From positions 62,001 through 126,000 of the forward strand of contig JAABRD010000001.1 in assembly GCA_011391085.1 (NCBI GenBank): 64,000 nt of DNA. The letters are read 5' to 3'. The notes below the pieces were generated by a model. The model was not told the origin of the DNA. It saw only the letters and a list, made by a program, of their open reading frames with translations, and searched no databases. Of this stretch, positions 9,621-18,097 are shown one piece after another. The position numbers and the translations under genes were made by a program. Position 1 is the first letter of the stretch; each line of letters starts with the position of its first letter. The DNA is from Thiotrichaceae bacterium. Lineage in GTDB: Bacteria; Pseudomonadota; Gammaproteobacteria; Beggiatoales; Beggiatoaceae.

Positions 9621-9678
9621 AAAAGTTTTCCTATGTTGATTACTAAGTTGGTAGGGTGCGTGCCTCAGCACCATTTTG

Positions 9679-9853
9679 GGTAGTGAGGCAATGTGGGTGA
9701 TATGTTTACCCTCACCCCCGGCTCCTCTCCCAGAGCCTCTCCCAGAGGGAGAGGGGAGAAAACCACTGGTACCGCCGTTCCCCCCTCTCCCTCTGGGAGA
9801 GGGGCCGGGGGTGAGGGAAAATCTATGAATATCACCCACATTGCATCACTACC
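9679..9853. mobile_element. Family B MITE with 8-bp target duplication and a nested family D palindrome
   Basis: The element begins GGTAGTGAGGCAATGTGGGT and ends with the complement ACCCACATTGCATCACTACC. It is flanked on both sides by the perfect 8-bp repeat CCATTTTG (9671-9678 and 9854-9861). Inside lies a GC-rich family D palindrome (9709-9817). No transposase is encoded. Confidence 0.85.
9709..9817. repeat. Family D GC-rich palindrome
   Basis: CCCTCACCCCCGGC...GGGGGTGAGGG with internal CCCAGAGGGAGAGGGG arms. It reads PGPSPRGRG or PSPSGRGAGGEG in translation. Further copies lie at 13415-13510, 23244-23340 (inside a gene) and 51313-51409. Confidence 0.85.
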
Positions 9854-9892
9854 CCATTTTGCAACATACCTGGGTGGTGCGTGGGACGCCCC

Positions 9893-11344
9893 CTACTCTG
9901 GCATTCCACAGAGTTTCAAAATATATTCTCGACTGACTTTAGCCGCTGATTCCAACTGGGTCAAGACGTTCGTAGCTATCGTCTGCGGTATGGCGGAATA
10001 ATTCCGATCCACGGTTGCATATTCATTTACGATGGCCTGGTAATCAACCTGTTTGACTTCCTCCATAAACATGGTCATGGCCTTGCCAGTCAGCCCTTTC
10101 CGACGACAGAGTTCAAACGCCAAGCGTGCTTCATTGACTTGCCCAATACATTCAAAGGGCGTGTGTTCCGAAAGCCCCAACATCTGTCTGAACCACAGTT
10201 GATTGTCGGGTAAATCAAGGAGGTTGACTTGATGAAACATTTGATTGACTAACTCCACTGGCAAATAGGCCATGTAGTTCAACCATACATAAGCACATTT
10301 GGCACAGCGTTTACACCAAGGTTTGGCGAGATTACAGGAGTGGGTGAAGGGCACACTGGCTAAATCTTGCCTCAGCAGGTTGAAAATAACCACGTCATAA
10401 ATTGGCTTCAGTAAGCTAAAATATTGGCAATTTGTCACTAGGTGACTTTGAACATAGTGACTGATTAATTGTTCTGCTTGCGAGGACTTGCCCCATTGAT
10501 GATTGACCGGTTCACTAGTGTGTTCCCAAATCAAATTGGGGGCATCCGCACTGCGTTCATGTCCAAGACTGAGGTAGCGGTAGTGATGTTGAAGAATGTT
10601 CGGCAACGAAGCAAAGATTGAACTCGGCGTTTCCGCAGCCGTCAGAGAAGTGACTTGGTATTCGTTAGCCAAACGGGTCACGGGACTGTCTAAAAAATCT
10701 TCATACATCCAAATTTTATGCCGGGTTTGCGGGGTGGCAGTGTCCAACAATGACTCTATCAATTGGTGTTGTGGGGTGGCACGACCATAGATGGAACTTG
10801 AATATGCACAAGTGGAATAAGACACGTTAGCCCTTTCCAAGAGTTTTAAAGAAACCAAACTATCTTTACCTCCTCCACAAAACAGCAGTACCTGTTCATT
10901 GTGATTTGCTAATTGCAAAGCATTGGAAATAGGTTGGGTGGGCTGGCTTAAAAAACGGGGACCCGCATAATGAGGGAAATTGTTCTCATATCGCCATTGT
11001 GCCCAGACATTCCTTTGAATGGTTAACCAAAGTTCCTCAAATTCTGGGGTGTGATGTCGCTGGAAAGGACCTAAGTCAAAGGTATCTGGCTTCAAACTGG
11101 TCAACTTATTCGCTTCAAAAGCGAGGATGTGAAAGTAAACGGTTGCCATGTAATCCAGACCCAAGCGACGTTCAAGTTCAATGAGGTCCACATCGTTATA
11201 CCAATACGAGGTTGAAAAACGCAAGTCATTGACCCCAAAGGTCATTGACAGTTGGTGGTGGGAACGGGTGTAAGGGGCAAGCCAAAGTGTTCTAGTCATC
11301 TGATTAGTTATTGTCAATGGTAATATGGTGAAATCCCTAAACAT
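9893..11344 (-). CDS. MurL-like PP-loop epimerase candidate
   Basis: A 483-residue protein with a PP-loop nucleotide-binding motif, LLFCGGGKDSLVS near residue 155, followed by LGHERSADAPNLIWEHTSEP and VNHQWGKS, which recall the conserved (N)ERSA...VNHQ(W/Y)SKS region of MurL, and a Cys cluster CNLAKPWCKRCAKC near 330-350. In Xanthomonas, MurL uses ATP to epimerise the terminal L-Glu of UDP-MurNAc-L-Ala-L-Glu, replacing glutamate racemase in cell-wall synthesis. No murD partner is seen here; the neighbours are two radical SAM proteins, so a natural-product role is possible. I start at 11344 because a GGGAGGGG sequence precedes it; a weaker choice is 11299. The upstream frame to 11437 runs through a repeat. 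Another PP-loop amidotransferase-like role cannot be excluded. Confidence 0.65.
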   Translation of the reverse strand: MFRDFTILPLTITNQMTRTLWLAPYTRSHHQLSMTFGVNDLRFSTSYWYNDVDLIELERRLGLDYMATVYFHILAFEANKLTSLKPDTFDLGPFQRHHTPEFEELWLTIQRNVWAQWRYENNFPHYAGPRFLSQPTQPISNALQLANHNEQVLLFCGGGKDSLVSLKLLERANVSYSTCAYSSSIYGRATPQHQLIESLLDTATPQTRHKIWMYEDFLDSPVTRLANEYQVTSLTAAETPSSIFASLPNILQHHYRYLSLGHERSADAPNLIWEHTSEPVNHQWGKSSQAEQLISHYVQSHLVTNCQYFSLLKPIYDVVIFNLLRQDLASVPFTHSCNLAKPWCKRCAKCAYVWLNYMAYLPVELVNQMFHQVNLLDLPDNQLWFRQMLGLSEHTPFECIGQVNEARLAFELCRRKGLTGKAMTMFMEEVKQVDYQAIVNEYATVDRNYSAIPQTIATNVLTQLESAAKVSREYILKLCGMPE

Positions 11345-11371
11345 GTACCCCTCCCAAAACGTGTTTTGGGA

Positions 11372-11491
11372 CTCCTCCTTCGAACCCAGCCCCCCGTACA
11401 CGGGGGGTGACTCCCACCCGCGGCGTGTGGGAATCACTCCATCCCCGCGTGGGGGGAGGGTCGGGGTGGGGTGACTGCGTAAGTCCTATAC
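11372..11491. repeat. Family F G-run element
   Basis: Complementary runs (CCCCCGTACACGGGGGG and CCCCGCGTGGGGGGAGGG) end in TGCGTAAGTCCTATA. Related copies lie at 17913-18036, 30833-30971 and 38341-38442. It sits directly upstream of the MurL-like start. Confidence 0.7.
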
Positions 11492-11614
11492 GTGTTTAAG
11501 ACCAAGCCATTTTATAGTATTCTTAACCATAAATATAATAGTGTTGCATAATGAATAGCAAATAATGAATAATAAGTCATGAAAAAACCTAAAGCTGGAC
11601 TACAGGTTTTAGGC

Positions 11615-11758
11615 GCAATGCCATTCAGTTAAGGAATTAAAACGTTGGTGGAGTGGAGGCTTTAGCCGGTTGGCGGTAGGCGCCCCCCACTCTTGAGATA
11701 TGGAGTGTACCTACCCTCAACCGGCTAAAGCCTCCACTCCAACGGCGTTTTCCTTATC
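11615..11758. repeat. Family E palindromic element, diverged right end
   Basis: The left end is GCAATGCCATTCAGTTAAGG; inner arms are GGAGTGGAGGCTTTAGCCGG and its complement. The right terminal repeat is degraded. The gap 11345-11795 holds families F and E, plus a run of AATGAATA short repeats near 11545-11577; no gene is seen. Confidence 0.65.
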
Positions 11759-11795
11759 CATTACCCATTAAACTCTATAATCAAGGACATTCACC

Positions 11796-12830
11796 ATGAA
11801 AAGAAAACTCTTTGCCATCAGTTTTGCCAGTCTCTTGGGCATGACAACCACACACACGGCTTACGGTCAAGTAGAATGCCACGGGGCCCAGATATTGACC
11901 GAGAAACATTGCGTAGGTGACGGGTTGGAACCGAAAGAAATTAGACTTTACGAGATGATAAACTACTATCGTATAGATAGAGGTCTCCCGCCGATTGCGC
12001 AATCTCCTTCGCTTACCATCGTGGCTAACCGTCATGTGCGAGATTTTGACCAACACCTGGGGTTTGTAACTCCTGCGTGGAGTCACTGTGCTTATGATCC
12101 AGGGGTGCAAAATACCTGGCACTGCATGACCAATGCGCCGCAACGCTTAGGCACGGCTTACCCTGGCAATGGGTATGAGATTGCCCAGGCCAATGCCTAT
12201 AAAATTCTCCCGGACCTAGCTTTGACGGAATTTAGCCGTAGCAATCACTACAATGCGGTTCTCCTCAATCCCGACTGGAATGCCCTGGGCGTGGGCACTT
12301 ACAAAGGATATTTGGTGCTTTGGTTTGGCAAAGAACCGGATACCCTGCCTCCCTCTAAATTGCCTTCGCTGCCCGATTTAGGTCAAGGTGGTGCAATTGA
12401 TAACCACCATCAACCCCTCCCGACCTTGGCTTCTTTTCTGGGGGGGACGTCGCTTGGATTACGGCCTTATGAAAGTCGGTTGGTGATTAATCCGTTTGAA
12501 GTGGTGAACATTCGTGGCACCTTCTTGGCAGATTCCAATCACGTTGGCAAAATCGCAGACCTAGTGGTTTATGCAACTTTCCAGGTGCCAAACTCTCCGT
12601 CCCCCGGATTTTACATGATGAATGAGAAAGGCAAAATACAACCATGGGATCAGAAGAACGCTAGTCTGGTGCCCTTTAGAAAAGACGTGACACTGCCCAA
12701 GGTTCAAGACCTGAAACTGTATAATGGTCAGTTCTCTACGCCGCTTATCTTGCAAGTTTATTTTGGTTATCGTTTGCCAGAAGGTCCCCTCGTTGTCAAT
12801 AAACAACCAATTGAGGTGACCGTGAAGTAA
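11796..12830 (+). CDS. Secreted CAP (SCP/PR-1) domain protein
   Basis: The first 25 residues form a signal peptide ending near AYGQ, so the 344-residue protein should be exported. Residues about 45-190 look like a CAP domain: LYEMINYYRIDRGLPPI as the first helix, an ANRHVRDF segment, and HYNAVLLNPDWNALGVGTY, which resembles the conserved CAP signature (usually GHYRNMLNP...VGVG). Six cysteines are spread through the first 130 residues, suggesting disulfides. The C-terminal half (about 205-344) is a separate beta-rich extension that I do not recognise. Bacterial CAP proteins bind lipids or other ligands or act on peptides; no specific activity can be read here. A strong hairpin follows the gene. 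Confidence 0.75.
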   Translation: MKRKLFAISFASLLGMTTTHTAYGQVECHGAQILTEKHCVGDGLEPKEIRLYEMINYYRIDRGLPPIAQSPSLTIVANRHVRDFDQHLGFVTPAWSHCAYDPGVQNTWHCMTNAPQRLGTAYPGNGYEIAQANAYKILPDLALTEFSRSNHYNAVLLNPDWNALGVGTYKGYLVLWFGKEPDTLPPSKLPSLPDLGQGGAIDNHHQPLPTLASFLGGTSLGLRPYESRLVINPFEVVNIRGTFLADSNHVGKIADLVVYATFQVPNSPSPGFYMMNEKGKIQPWDQKNASLVPFRKDVTLPKVQDLKLYNGQFSTPLILQVYFGYRLPEGPLVVNKQPIEVTVK

Positions 12831-12866
12831 CGGAAGGGGGGAAACGGGTGATCCCTGACCCCAATC

Positions 12867-12899
12867 AAGACTGGCAGTCTCTTAGGGACTGCCAGTCTT
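12867..12899 (+). terminator. Hairpin terminator after the CAP gene
   Basis: A 13-bp perfect stem (12867-12879 with 12887-12899) and a 7-nt loop TCTTAGG, ending in TTT. It stands 37 nt after the stop codon. The T-run is short. Confidence 0.6.
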
Positions 12900-12913
12900 T
12901 GGAAATAATGGTT

Positions 12914-12944
12914 CAGGAGTCCAAAACGTAGCTTTGGACTCCTG
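12914..12944. repeat. Family G palindrome
   Basis: CAGGAGTCCAAAACG with its near-complement, between the CAP and SET genes. Confidence 0.7.
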
Positions 12945-12967
12945 TCCTCTGTCAGACAATTAAAGTT

Positions 12968-13384
12968 ATGATGCTAATTGAGACCTATTTAGATAAAAGC
13001 CCAATTCATGGAATTGGTGCATTCACAACGCATTTTGTTCCAAAGGGGACAAAGGTGTGGGAGTACACCCCTGGATTAGATTTGATGTTATCTGATGACA
13101 CCGTGGAACGGCTGCCGAAAGTGCAATGTGAGGCGGTGTTGCATTACAGTTACCGAGTGGCCCAACATCAAATCATCCTGTGTTGCGACAATGCTAGACA
13201 CTTTAATTTTTCCGCTACACCTAATACCATGGGAACTTTAGAAGGGGTTAGTAGCGCGTTGGAAGAGTTTGTCTCTTATGCTTGTCGTGACATTGAAGAG
13301 GGCGAGGAATTGACTTTTTCAGTTCTTGAAGACATGGAAGCCCTCGCACGATTGGGACCTGAATTGTATTCGAGTTTGCTATAA
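12968..13384 (+). CDS. Small SET-domain protein
   Basis: A 138-residue protein matching a bare SET domain, the fold of protein lysine methyltransferases. The pieces seen are SPIHGIGAFTTHFVPKGTKVWEYTP (opening strands; residues 11-34), the central CDNARHFNFSATPNT, which occupies the place of the substrate and SAM site NH motif (usually RFINHSCxPN), and EEFVSYACRDIEEGEELTFS at the end, where the usual catalytic Tyr of the ELTxDY pattern reads S. No pre- or post-SET cysteine cluster is present. Such small bacterial SET proteins are known but mostly uncharacterised. Two Met codons open the gene (12968 and 12971); either could serve. Confidence 0.8.
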   Translation: MMLIETYLDKSPIHGIGAFTTHFVPKGTKVWEYTPGLDLMLSDDTVERLPKVQCEAVLHYSYRVAQHQIILCCDNARHFNFSATPNTMGTLEGVSSALEEFVSYACRDIEEGEELTFSVLEDMEALARLGPELYSSLL

Positions 13385-13414
13385 TTGAGATTCCTCAGCA
13401 GACTTTAGTCGTCG

Positions 13415-13510
13415 CCCTCACCCCCGCCCCCTCTCCCTCCGGGTGCGGGGAAAAAACCACTGGTGTTGCCTGTCTCCCCTCTCCCTCTGGGAGAGGGGCG
13501 GGGGTGAGGG
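13415..13510. repeat. Family D GC-rich palindrome
   Basis: CCCTCACCCCCGCCCC to GGCGGGGGTGAGGG, lying between two convergent genes (SET and FGE proteins). Confidence 0.8.
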
Positions 13511-13535
13511 CACTTCAGAGGGGGGGGAGTGCAAC

Positions 13536-14513
13536 TTATTTCATTCGTACCACCCGAAATCCTACCGTATCCAATCCCATCGTTTCACAACGCGGTTCGC
13601 CTCCAATTTCTTGTAACCACGTTTTATAATCTTCTCCTAAAATATAATGTCCTCCATTGGGACATAATTGGTCGGCAACCCCCGCATCCAATACCCATTC
13701 ACGTAAGTTCCCTAACAAGTCCATTACCTCATCTGGCACCGGCGGACGTTGCGTGGGGCGCAAATATTGAGATTGTTGATGTTGCCGCGTCATCGCTTGG
13801 TCAGGTTTGGCATATTGTACGGCGGCGGCTATCCATTGGGCATAGGTTGGAAGCGTCAAACTGCACCCTGTCTCTTTGGCTAACCAGTCCACATACCCTT
13901 TCGCATCCTCCCAAGTTATTGACCCCACTGGGTAATCCTGGGGTAACGGTGCCCCATTTCGATCCTGTTGCCAATCGGTACCTAAACGATCTTGTTCCGA
14001 TTCAGGTAACGTATTGACATAACGTTTAAATTCCGCCACCGTCACTTCACGTCGCATGATGTCAAAAGCTGGTTGACTCACCTGTTCCACATTTTTCATC
14101 CACGCATGTAAATCCCGTGGAATGGGGAAACGAGTCAATGCACCCACAGAAGTCATCGGAAGCGTCGCTTGTAATTCGGGAGAAGGATTGTCTAATAAAC
14201 AATTGGTTTCCCGGACCAACTGAGGTGCGTTAGAGTCCCCCGTAACCTCTAAAGACGTGGGAATCAAATGCGTTTGCGAGGGGCCATGAGGAATTAAATA
14301 AGTCCATCCAGCAAAACCGCCACCGCCTAACAAGAGGAGATAAACACCGGTTTTGAATACCGTGGCCAGAGAACTGGTTGCTGAATTGATTTCTGCCAGG
14401 CGACTGCCACAAGAAGGACAAGCGTCGTCGCTACCAGATAGGGGAACTTTCCTTTTGCTGTTAGCTTCTGGACAATTGCCAATGTTAGTACATATACCGA
14501 TTCGTGGTTTCAT
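13536..14513 (-). CDS. Zinc-ribbon, single-TM protein with FGE-sulfatase-like domain
   Basis: A 325-residue membrane-anchored protein. Cys8, Cys14, Cys32 and Cys35 (CPSCG) look like a zinc ribbon, followed by one membrane helix near 52-74. The rest, about 140-325, is an FGE-sulfatase/C-type-lectin-like fold: VTVAEFKRYV, YPVGSITWEDAKGYVDWLAKETG, LPTYAQWIAAA, DLLGNLREWV and GFRVVRMK at the end. The catalytic cysteine pair of formylglycine-generating enzymes is not evident, so a binding role is more likely than catalysis. It lies 155 nt downstream of the tubulin-like gene on the same strand and is probably its partner, with the ribbon in the cytoplasm and the FGE fold outside, or the reverse. 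Confidence 0.75.
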   Translation of the reverse strand: MKPRIGICTNIGNCPEANSKRKVPLSGSDDACPSCGSRLAEINSATSSLATVFKTGVYLLLLGGGGFAGWTYLIPHGPSQTHLIPTSLEVTGDSNAPQLVRETNCLLDNPSPELQATLPMTSVGALTRFPIPRDLHAWMKNVEQVSQPAFDIMRREVTVAEFKRYVNTLPESEQDRLGTDWQQDRNGAPLPQDYPVGSITWEDAKGYVDWLAKETGCSLTLPTYAQWIAAAVQYAKPDQAMTRQHQQSQYLRPTQRPPVPDEVMDLLGNLREWVLDAGVADQLCPNGGHYILGEDYKTWLQEIGGEPRCETMGLDTVGFRVVRMK

Positions 14514-14560
14514 AAGGATAATGAATAATGAATAATGAATAATTTAAGGAACTCAATTCT

Positions 14561-14643
14561 GGTGGACTAGAGGCTTCAGCCGGTGGGCTGGCACTGCCAT
14601 ATCAATTCTGTTCGAAGCCCCCGGCTGAAGCCTCCAGTCCACC
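14561..14643. repeat. GGTGGACTAGAGGC palindrome
   Basis: Complementary arms GGTGGACTAGAGGCTTCAGC and GCTGAAGCCTCCAGTCCACC flank a short loop. Preceded by AATGAATA short repeats at 14520-14543. It lies between the two genes of the tubulin-like operon. Confidence 0.75.
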
Positions 14644-14668
14644 TGGCTTTGGCAGGTAGTCAACTTTT

Positions 14669-17600
14669 TCATGCCTTCAACATCTTCACTGCCCCCTTGC
14701 CGCCTTCATTGAAACGTTGATAAAGGGGATGATTCAAATCCTCTCCACAATGTTCTTTTTTAATGCGATTAACCTCTTCCAATATCGCATTTTTCAACTG
14801 ATTGCGTTTCTCACGGTGCAGATAATCAGAGGCTAACAACTTGTGAACCTGTTGCTTCATTTGTTCCAAGTGACTTAAATCTAAACGTTCATACGCCCCC
14901 ACAAAGGTTTCCCCCAAATCAACCGGTTCCGCATCAAATCCATCCTCATCTTTTTGCAGAAACAGCCATTGAGTGGCCCCGGTTTTGGGATGTTCAGAGG
15001 AGAGAATCAAGCCCATCACTTTGGCCATTAACAAGTACGGAATCGCTTGTGTCTTTACCTCAGCCATTGACGGGACGAAGAGATTTGGGAATTGACTGCC
15101 ATCCCCTTCAATGTGCAATTCCAATTTGGCCCGGGCCGCGTCAGGACGATTTAATCTGGCAAGATATTTGTCTTTTAAGAAACCGACTTGGCTAACAAAG
15201 CGCAAGGGGAATAAATTGGTGATGTTTATCATCACAATCTCATGCGGGGCCGTGTGAATATCGGTTTCTAAAAATTCAATCTCGCCGGGATAACTTTGTT
15301 GAAACACATTTTTCAACTCCGTCATAAATTGCGCATGTTGCGGGGCTTGGGGCAAGATGACGGTAAAGCGTGAAAACTTGGTAGGTGACGTCGGAATCCC
15401 TAACCCCGTCTTCTGAATTTCGGCATTGTCAAAAGTCAGATAGTTGCACGCATACTTGACCAATTCAGCCACGTAAATACGAAGACTTTGGGTGTCTCCT
15501 TCATACCGTTCTTTCAATTTATCCACAATGCTAACTCCAAACAAGCGATCTTTAGGTTGCTGAATCAATTTATCATGCCCCAATTGCGCATTCTTGGCAC
15601 TTTCTATCGTCACCATATCCAAGAATGCCGATTTCCCCAATTGTTGATTGAAGGCCGAAAAATTCGGATGACTGCCCAGTTTTTTGACAATCTCCTCCCG
15701 CACTTTGGTCGTGTAAGTGCGTTGCATCACTTCCTCACTGATTAGCGTATGGGTGACCTTTTTTATCCGATCAGGGTCATACAAACGCACTTGTCTCGCC
15801 AGTTCCGTCGCCGTTTGTGGATGCAACCGTTGTTTCAACAAGGTTTCAAATTCCTTGGCCGCTTCGCTAATCGTGTTCGCACATTCTTGCAGTTGGGCCA
15901 AGCAACTATTTAACTCATTGATGACTTCATCTAGCAAACGGTCCGCAAAATTCAGGGCGTTCACCCAGCTACTGGCTGTACATAAATCTTTCAGATTGAG
16001 AACTTGTTTATCAATCAAGGCCGTCGTGCTGGTGAACCAGCTACGATTAGCCCACTGATACTTGATCACATTGACTTGTTTGAGGGCTTCTTTAGCTTGA
16101 TTTTCGCGAATTGTTAGAAGCTGTTTCAAACTGTTTTTGCGACCTTTTAAAGAATAAATCAGGGCATTGAGGGTGTCAACAATTTCGTGAATCGACAGAG
16201 TTCCATTTTTCCAGTCGGTGAACCATTCCGCTTCAATGCGGTGTCGAATCTCTTTGGCCATCGCTTTTTGCGAGGCTTGCCGAAGCCGATAAAAGTTTTC
16301 CACGCCACCCGTTTCTCCCGCGGCCCGACTGCGAAAATCTTGTTCAAACCGTTTCTGAAAGAGTTTCTCCAACTGTTCTAACCGTTCCTCTTTATTTACC
16401 GTCAACGCCAGGTCCCGGAAATGTGGCGCAATTAGACGCCATTCATCATCCAAGGTGTTCCACCGTTTCTCAATATCCGCCGGCAAAATCCCTTTGGACA
16501 AACACAAATGATCATCGGTCAACAACCAATTCATCTGGGTCGTTTTTTGCCCCACCCACTCGTTAACATCCCGCGTCGTTTTGGCCACATCGATAAACCC
16601 TTCATGGTCATCCCAATGGTTAAATTTCAACTGCAACACCGCTTGCCGGGCAAATTGATAGGTCAAATATTCCTTAATCTCCTCCTCTGGAATCGCCACA
16701 CGATGAATCCCAAAGGTCAGAAACCGTTTCGCCCGTTCCGCAATTCTGACATTGGGAAGCGGTGCCACTTCTGGCGTACTATCCCCATTTTGGGCATCTT
16801 CTAAAAATTGCAACGAAGGCCAGGTGAGATGGCGCACGGCCACCATTTTTTGATAAAGAAAGTCCGCCACAATTTGCGGAATGTCCTGTTCGACATCGAC
16901 TATCACATTTCTGTCATTTTGATTAGCATACAAATATAACCCATTGAACGCCACCTCGCAGGGAATTCGTCCCCCTGTGGCTATATCGTGGGGGTCAAAG
17001 CGACCCGCACTCAAGGCATTTAATTCCAACAAAGCGGCATATCCATTAGCTTGATAATTTCCTGTGTCCCATTTGGGATTAGGACTTTTTTCAGGCAAAT
17101 AAGTGTAAGCCAAAATGGAATAATGTGACCCTTGCGATTGATACGGATAATGTTTACGAATTTGGGCAATCGTGTCAACCACACTGCCACTGCCCGTCCC
17201 CCCCGCCAATCCGCAACAAATATGAAAAGTCACCTCCGTTTGTTTCGAACTTTGTTGTAACTTATGGACTTGCAAATTCAGTTGACTCCCCAATGCCTCA
17301 ATATTACAAGCCACCAAAAATCGTCCCAACCGCCGTTTTTGTCCGCCATACACCCGTCCGCCGGCAAAACTGCGTAAAATATCTTGCCAATCAGCCTGAT
17401 TCCCAATCCATTCCTTGATGCCAGGGTAATTGTTAATGTTATTTAACCGATGATTTAAATCGGCCCCTTGAATATGCAGTTGACTATCGGCGCCCAATTG
17501 CACAGAATGACCCAAAATTTTCCAACTAGGGTCATCCAAGACCATCATTTCTGCATCTGAATCCACATAAAGATAGGCAATATTAACCCCTTCAGGGTCA

Positions 17601-17692
17601 ATCTGACGAAATTCTTGATAAATAATTTTGCGAAACGCACGGATAATTTTGCCACCCGTGCCACCTAATCCAATAATTAAATGGTTACTCAT
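14669..17692 (-). CDS. Large tubulin-like GTPase (Tubulin_2 family)
   Basis: A 1007-residue protein whose N-terminal third is a tubulin/FtsZ-type GTPase: LIIGLGGTGGKIIRAF (residues 5-20) and the phosphate-loop signature GLAGGTGSGSVVDTI near 160. The matching family, PF13809, has been proposed to remodel membranes, but I know of no biochemical demonstration for this branch. Residues about 370-690 are charged and helical and include likely coiled coils; the C-terminal part has no domain that I can name. There is no membrane segment, so membrane contact would come through the zinc-ribbon/FGE protein downstream. The start ATG at 17692 opens directly into the GTPase motif. It differs from FtsZ in size and lacks the short C-terminal FtsZ tail. 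Confidence 0.85.
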   Translation of the reverse strand: MSNHLIIGLGGTGGKIIRAFRKIIYQEFRQIDPEGVNIAYLYVDSDAEMMVLDDPSWKILGHSVQLGADSQLHIQGADLNHRLNNINNYPGIKEWIGNQADWQDILRSFAGGRVYGGQKRRLGRFLVACNIEALGSQLNLQVHKLQQSSKQTEVTFHICCGLAGGTGSGSVVDTIAQIRKHYPYQSQGSHYSILAYTYLPEKSPNPKWDTGNYQANGYAALLELNALSAGRFDPHDIATGGRIPCEVAFNGLYLYANQNDRNVIVDVEQDIPQIVADFLYQKMVAVRHLTWPSLQFLEDAQNGDSTPEVAPLPNVRIAERAKRFLTFGIHRVAIPEEEIKEYLTYQFARQAVLQLKFNHWDDHEGFIDVAKTTRDVNEWVGQKTTQMNWLLTDDHLCLSKGILPADIEKRWNTLDDEWRLIAPHFRDLALTVNKEERLEQLEKLFQKRFEQDFRSRAAGETGGVENFYRLRQASQKAMAKEIRHRIEAEWFTDWKNGTLSIHEIVDTLNALIYSLKGRKNSLKQLLTIRENQAKEALKQVNVIKYQWANRSWFTSTTALIDKQVLNLKDLCTASSWVNALNFADRLLDEVINELNSCLAQLQECANTISEAAKEFETLLKQRLHPQTATELARQVRLYDPDRIKKVTHTLISEEVMQRTYTTKVREEIVKKLGSHPNFSAFNQQLGKSAFLDMVTIESAKNAQLGHDKLIQQPKDRLFGVSIVDKLKERYEGDTQSLRIYVAELVKYACNYLTFDNAEIQKTGLGIPTSPTKFSRFTVILPQAPQHAQFMTELKNVFQQSYPGEIEFLETDIHTAPHEIVMINITNLFPLRFVSQVGFLKDKYLARLNRPDAARAKLELHIEGDGSQFPNLFVPSMAEVKTQAIPYLLMAKVMGLILSSEHPKTGATQWLFLQKDEDGFDAEPVDLGETFVGAYERLDLSHLEQMKQQVHKLLASDYLHREKRNQLKNAILEEVNRIKKEHCGEDLNHPLYQRFNEGGKGAVKMLKA

Positions 17693-17745
17693 ACTTGATA
17701 AATTTTTTCAAAACGTGTTACTATAAAATGGAAAATGGAAATAGT

Positions 17746-17875
17746 GCCGGACTAGAGGCTTACGCCTCCATGCCATTAAGTTAAGGAATATCCAGCCAAG
17801 GTAGGGTGGATTAAGCGTTAGCGTATCCACCCTACCTTAACTTAATGGCATGGAGGCGTAAGCCTCTAGTCCGGC
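17746..17875. repeat. Three-layer nested palindrome
   Basis: The outer arms are 41 bp and perfectly complementary (17746-17786 and 17835-17875). Going inward one reads GCCGGACTAGAGGCTTACG, then the family E end CATTAAGTTAAGG, then a GTAGGGTGGATT palindrome around the centre. Confidence 0.9.
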
Positions 17876-17912
17876 GGTACATGTTGCCAAAAAATTCCGT
17901 TTCAACTACACC

Positions 17913-18036
17913 AGGACTTACGCAACCACTTTTGTAACTCGTTGATTTGACACCCCCCTATCCCCCCGTACACGGGGGGGAATCACTCCCTCCCCGCGTG
18001 GGGGGAGGGTCGGGGTGGGGTGGCTGCGTAAGTCCT
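17913..18036. repeat. Family F G-run element
   Basis: The left end AGGACTTACGCAACCAC and right end GGCTGCGTAAGTCCT are complementary, with CCCCCGTACACGGGG and CCGCGTGGGGGGAGGG runs inside. With the nested palindrome it fills the divergent gap between the tubulin-like and cyclophilin genes; any promoters must lie within or beside it. Confidence 0.8.
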
Positions 18037-18097
18037 ATACACTATTCTAACCCTTGAGATTCAACATTTCAACTTAGAGGCATATTAAAAATATTTT

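Noticed and set aside
9621-9839. Longer N-terminus for the second radical SAM protein
   Set aside because: The extra residues are encoded by palindromic repeats (PGPSPRGRG), and the first copy lacks them.
11345-11437. Extended start of the MurL-like protein
   Set aside because: The extra residues come from the G-run repeat (PTRRGWESPPVYGG), a typical translation of family F.
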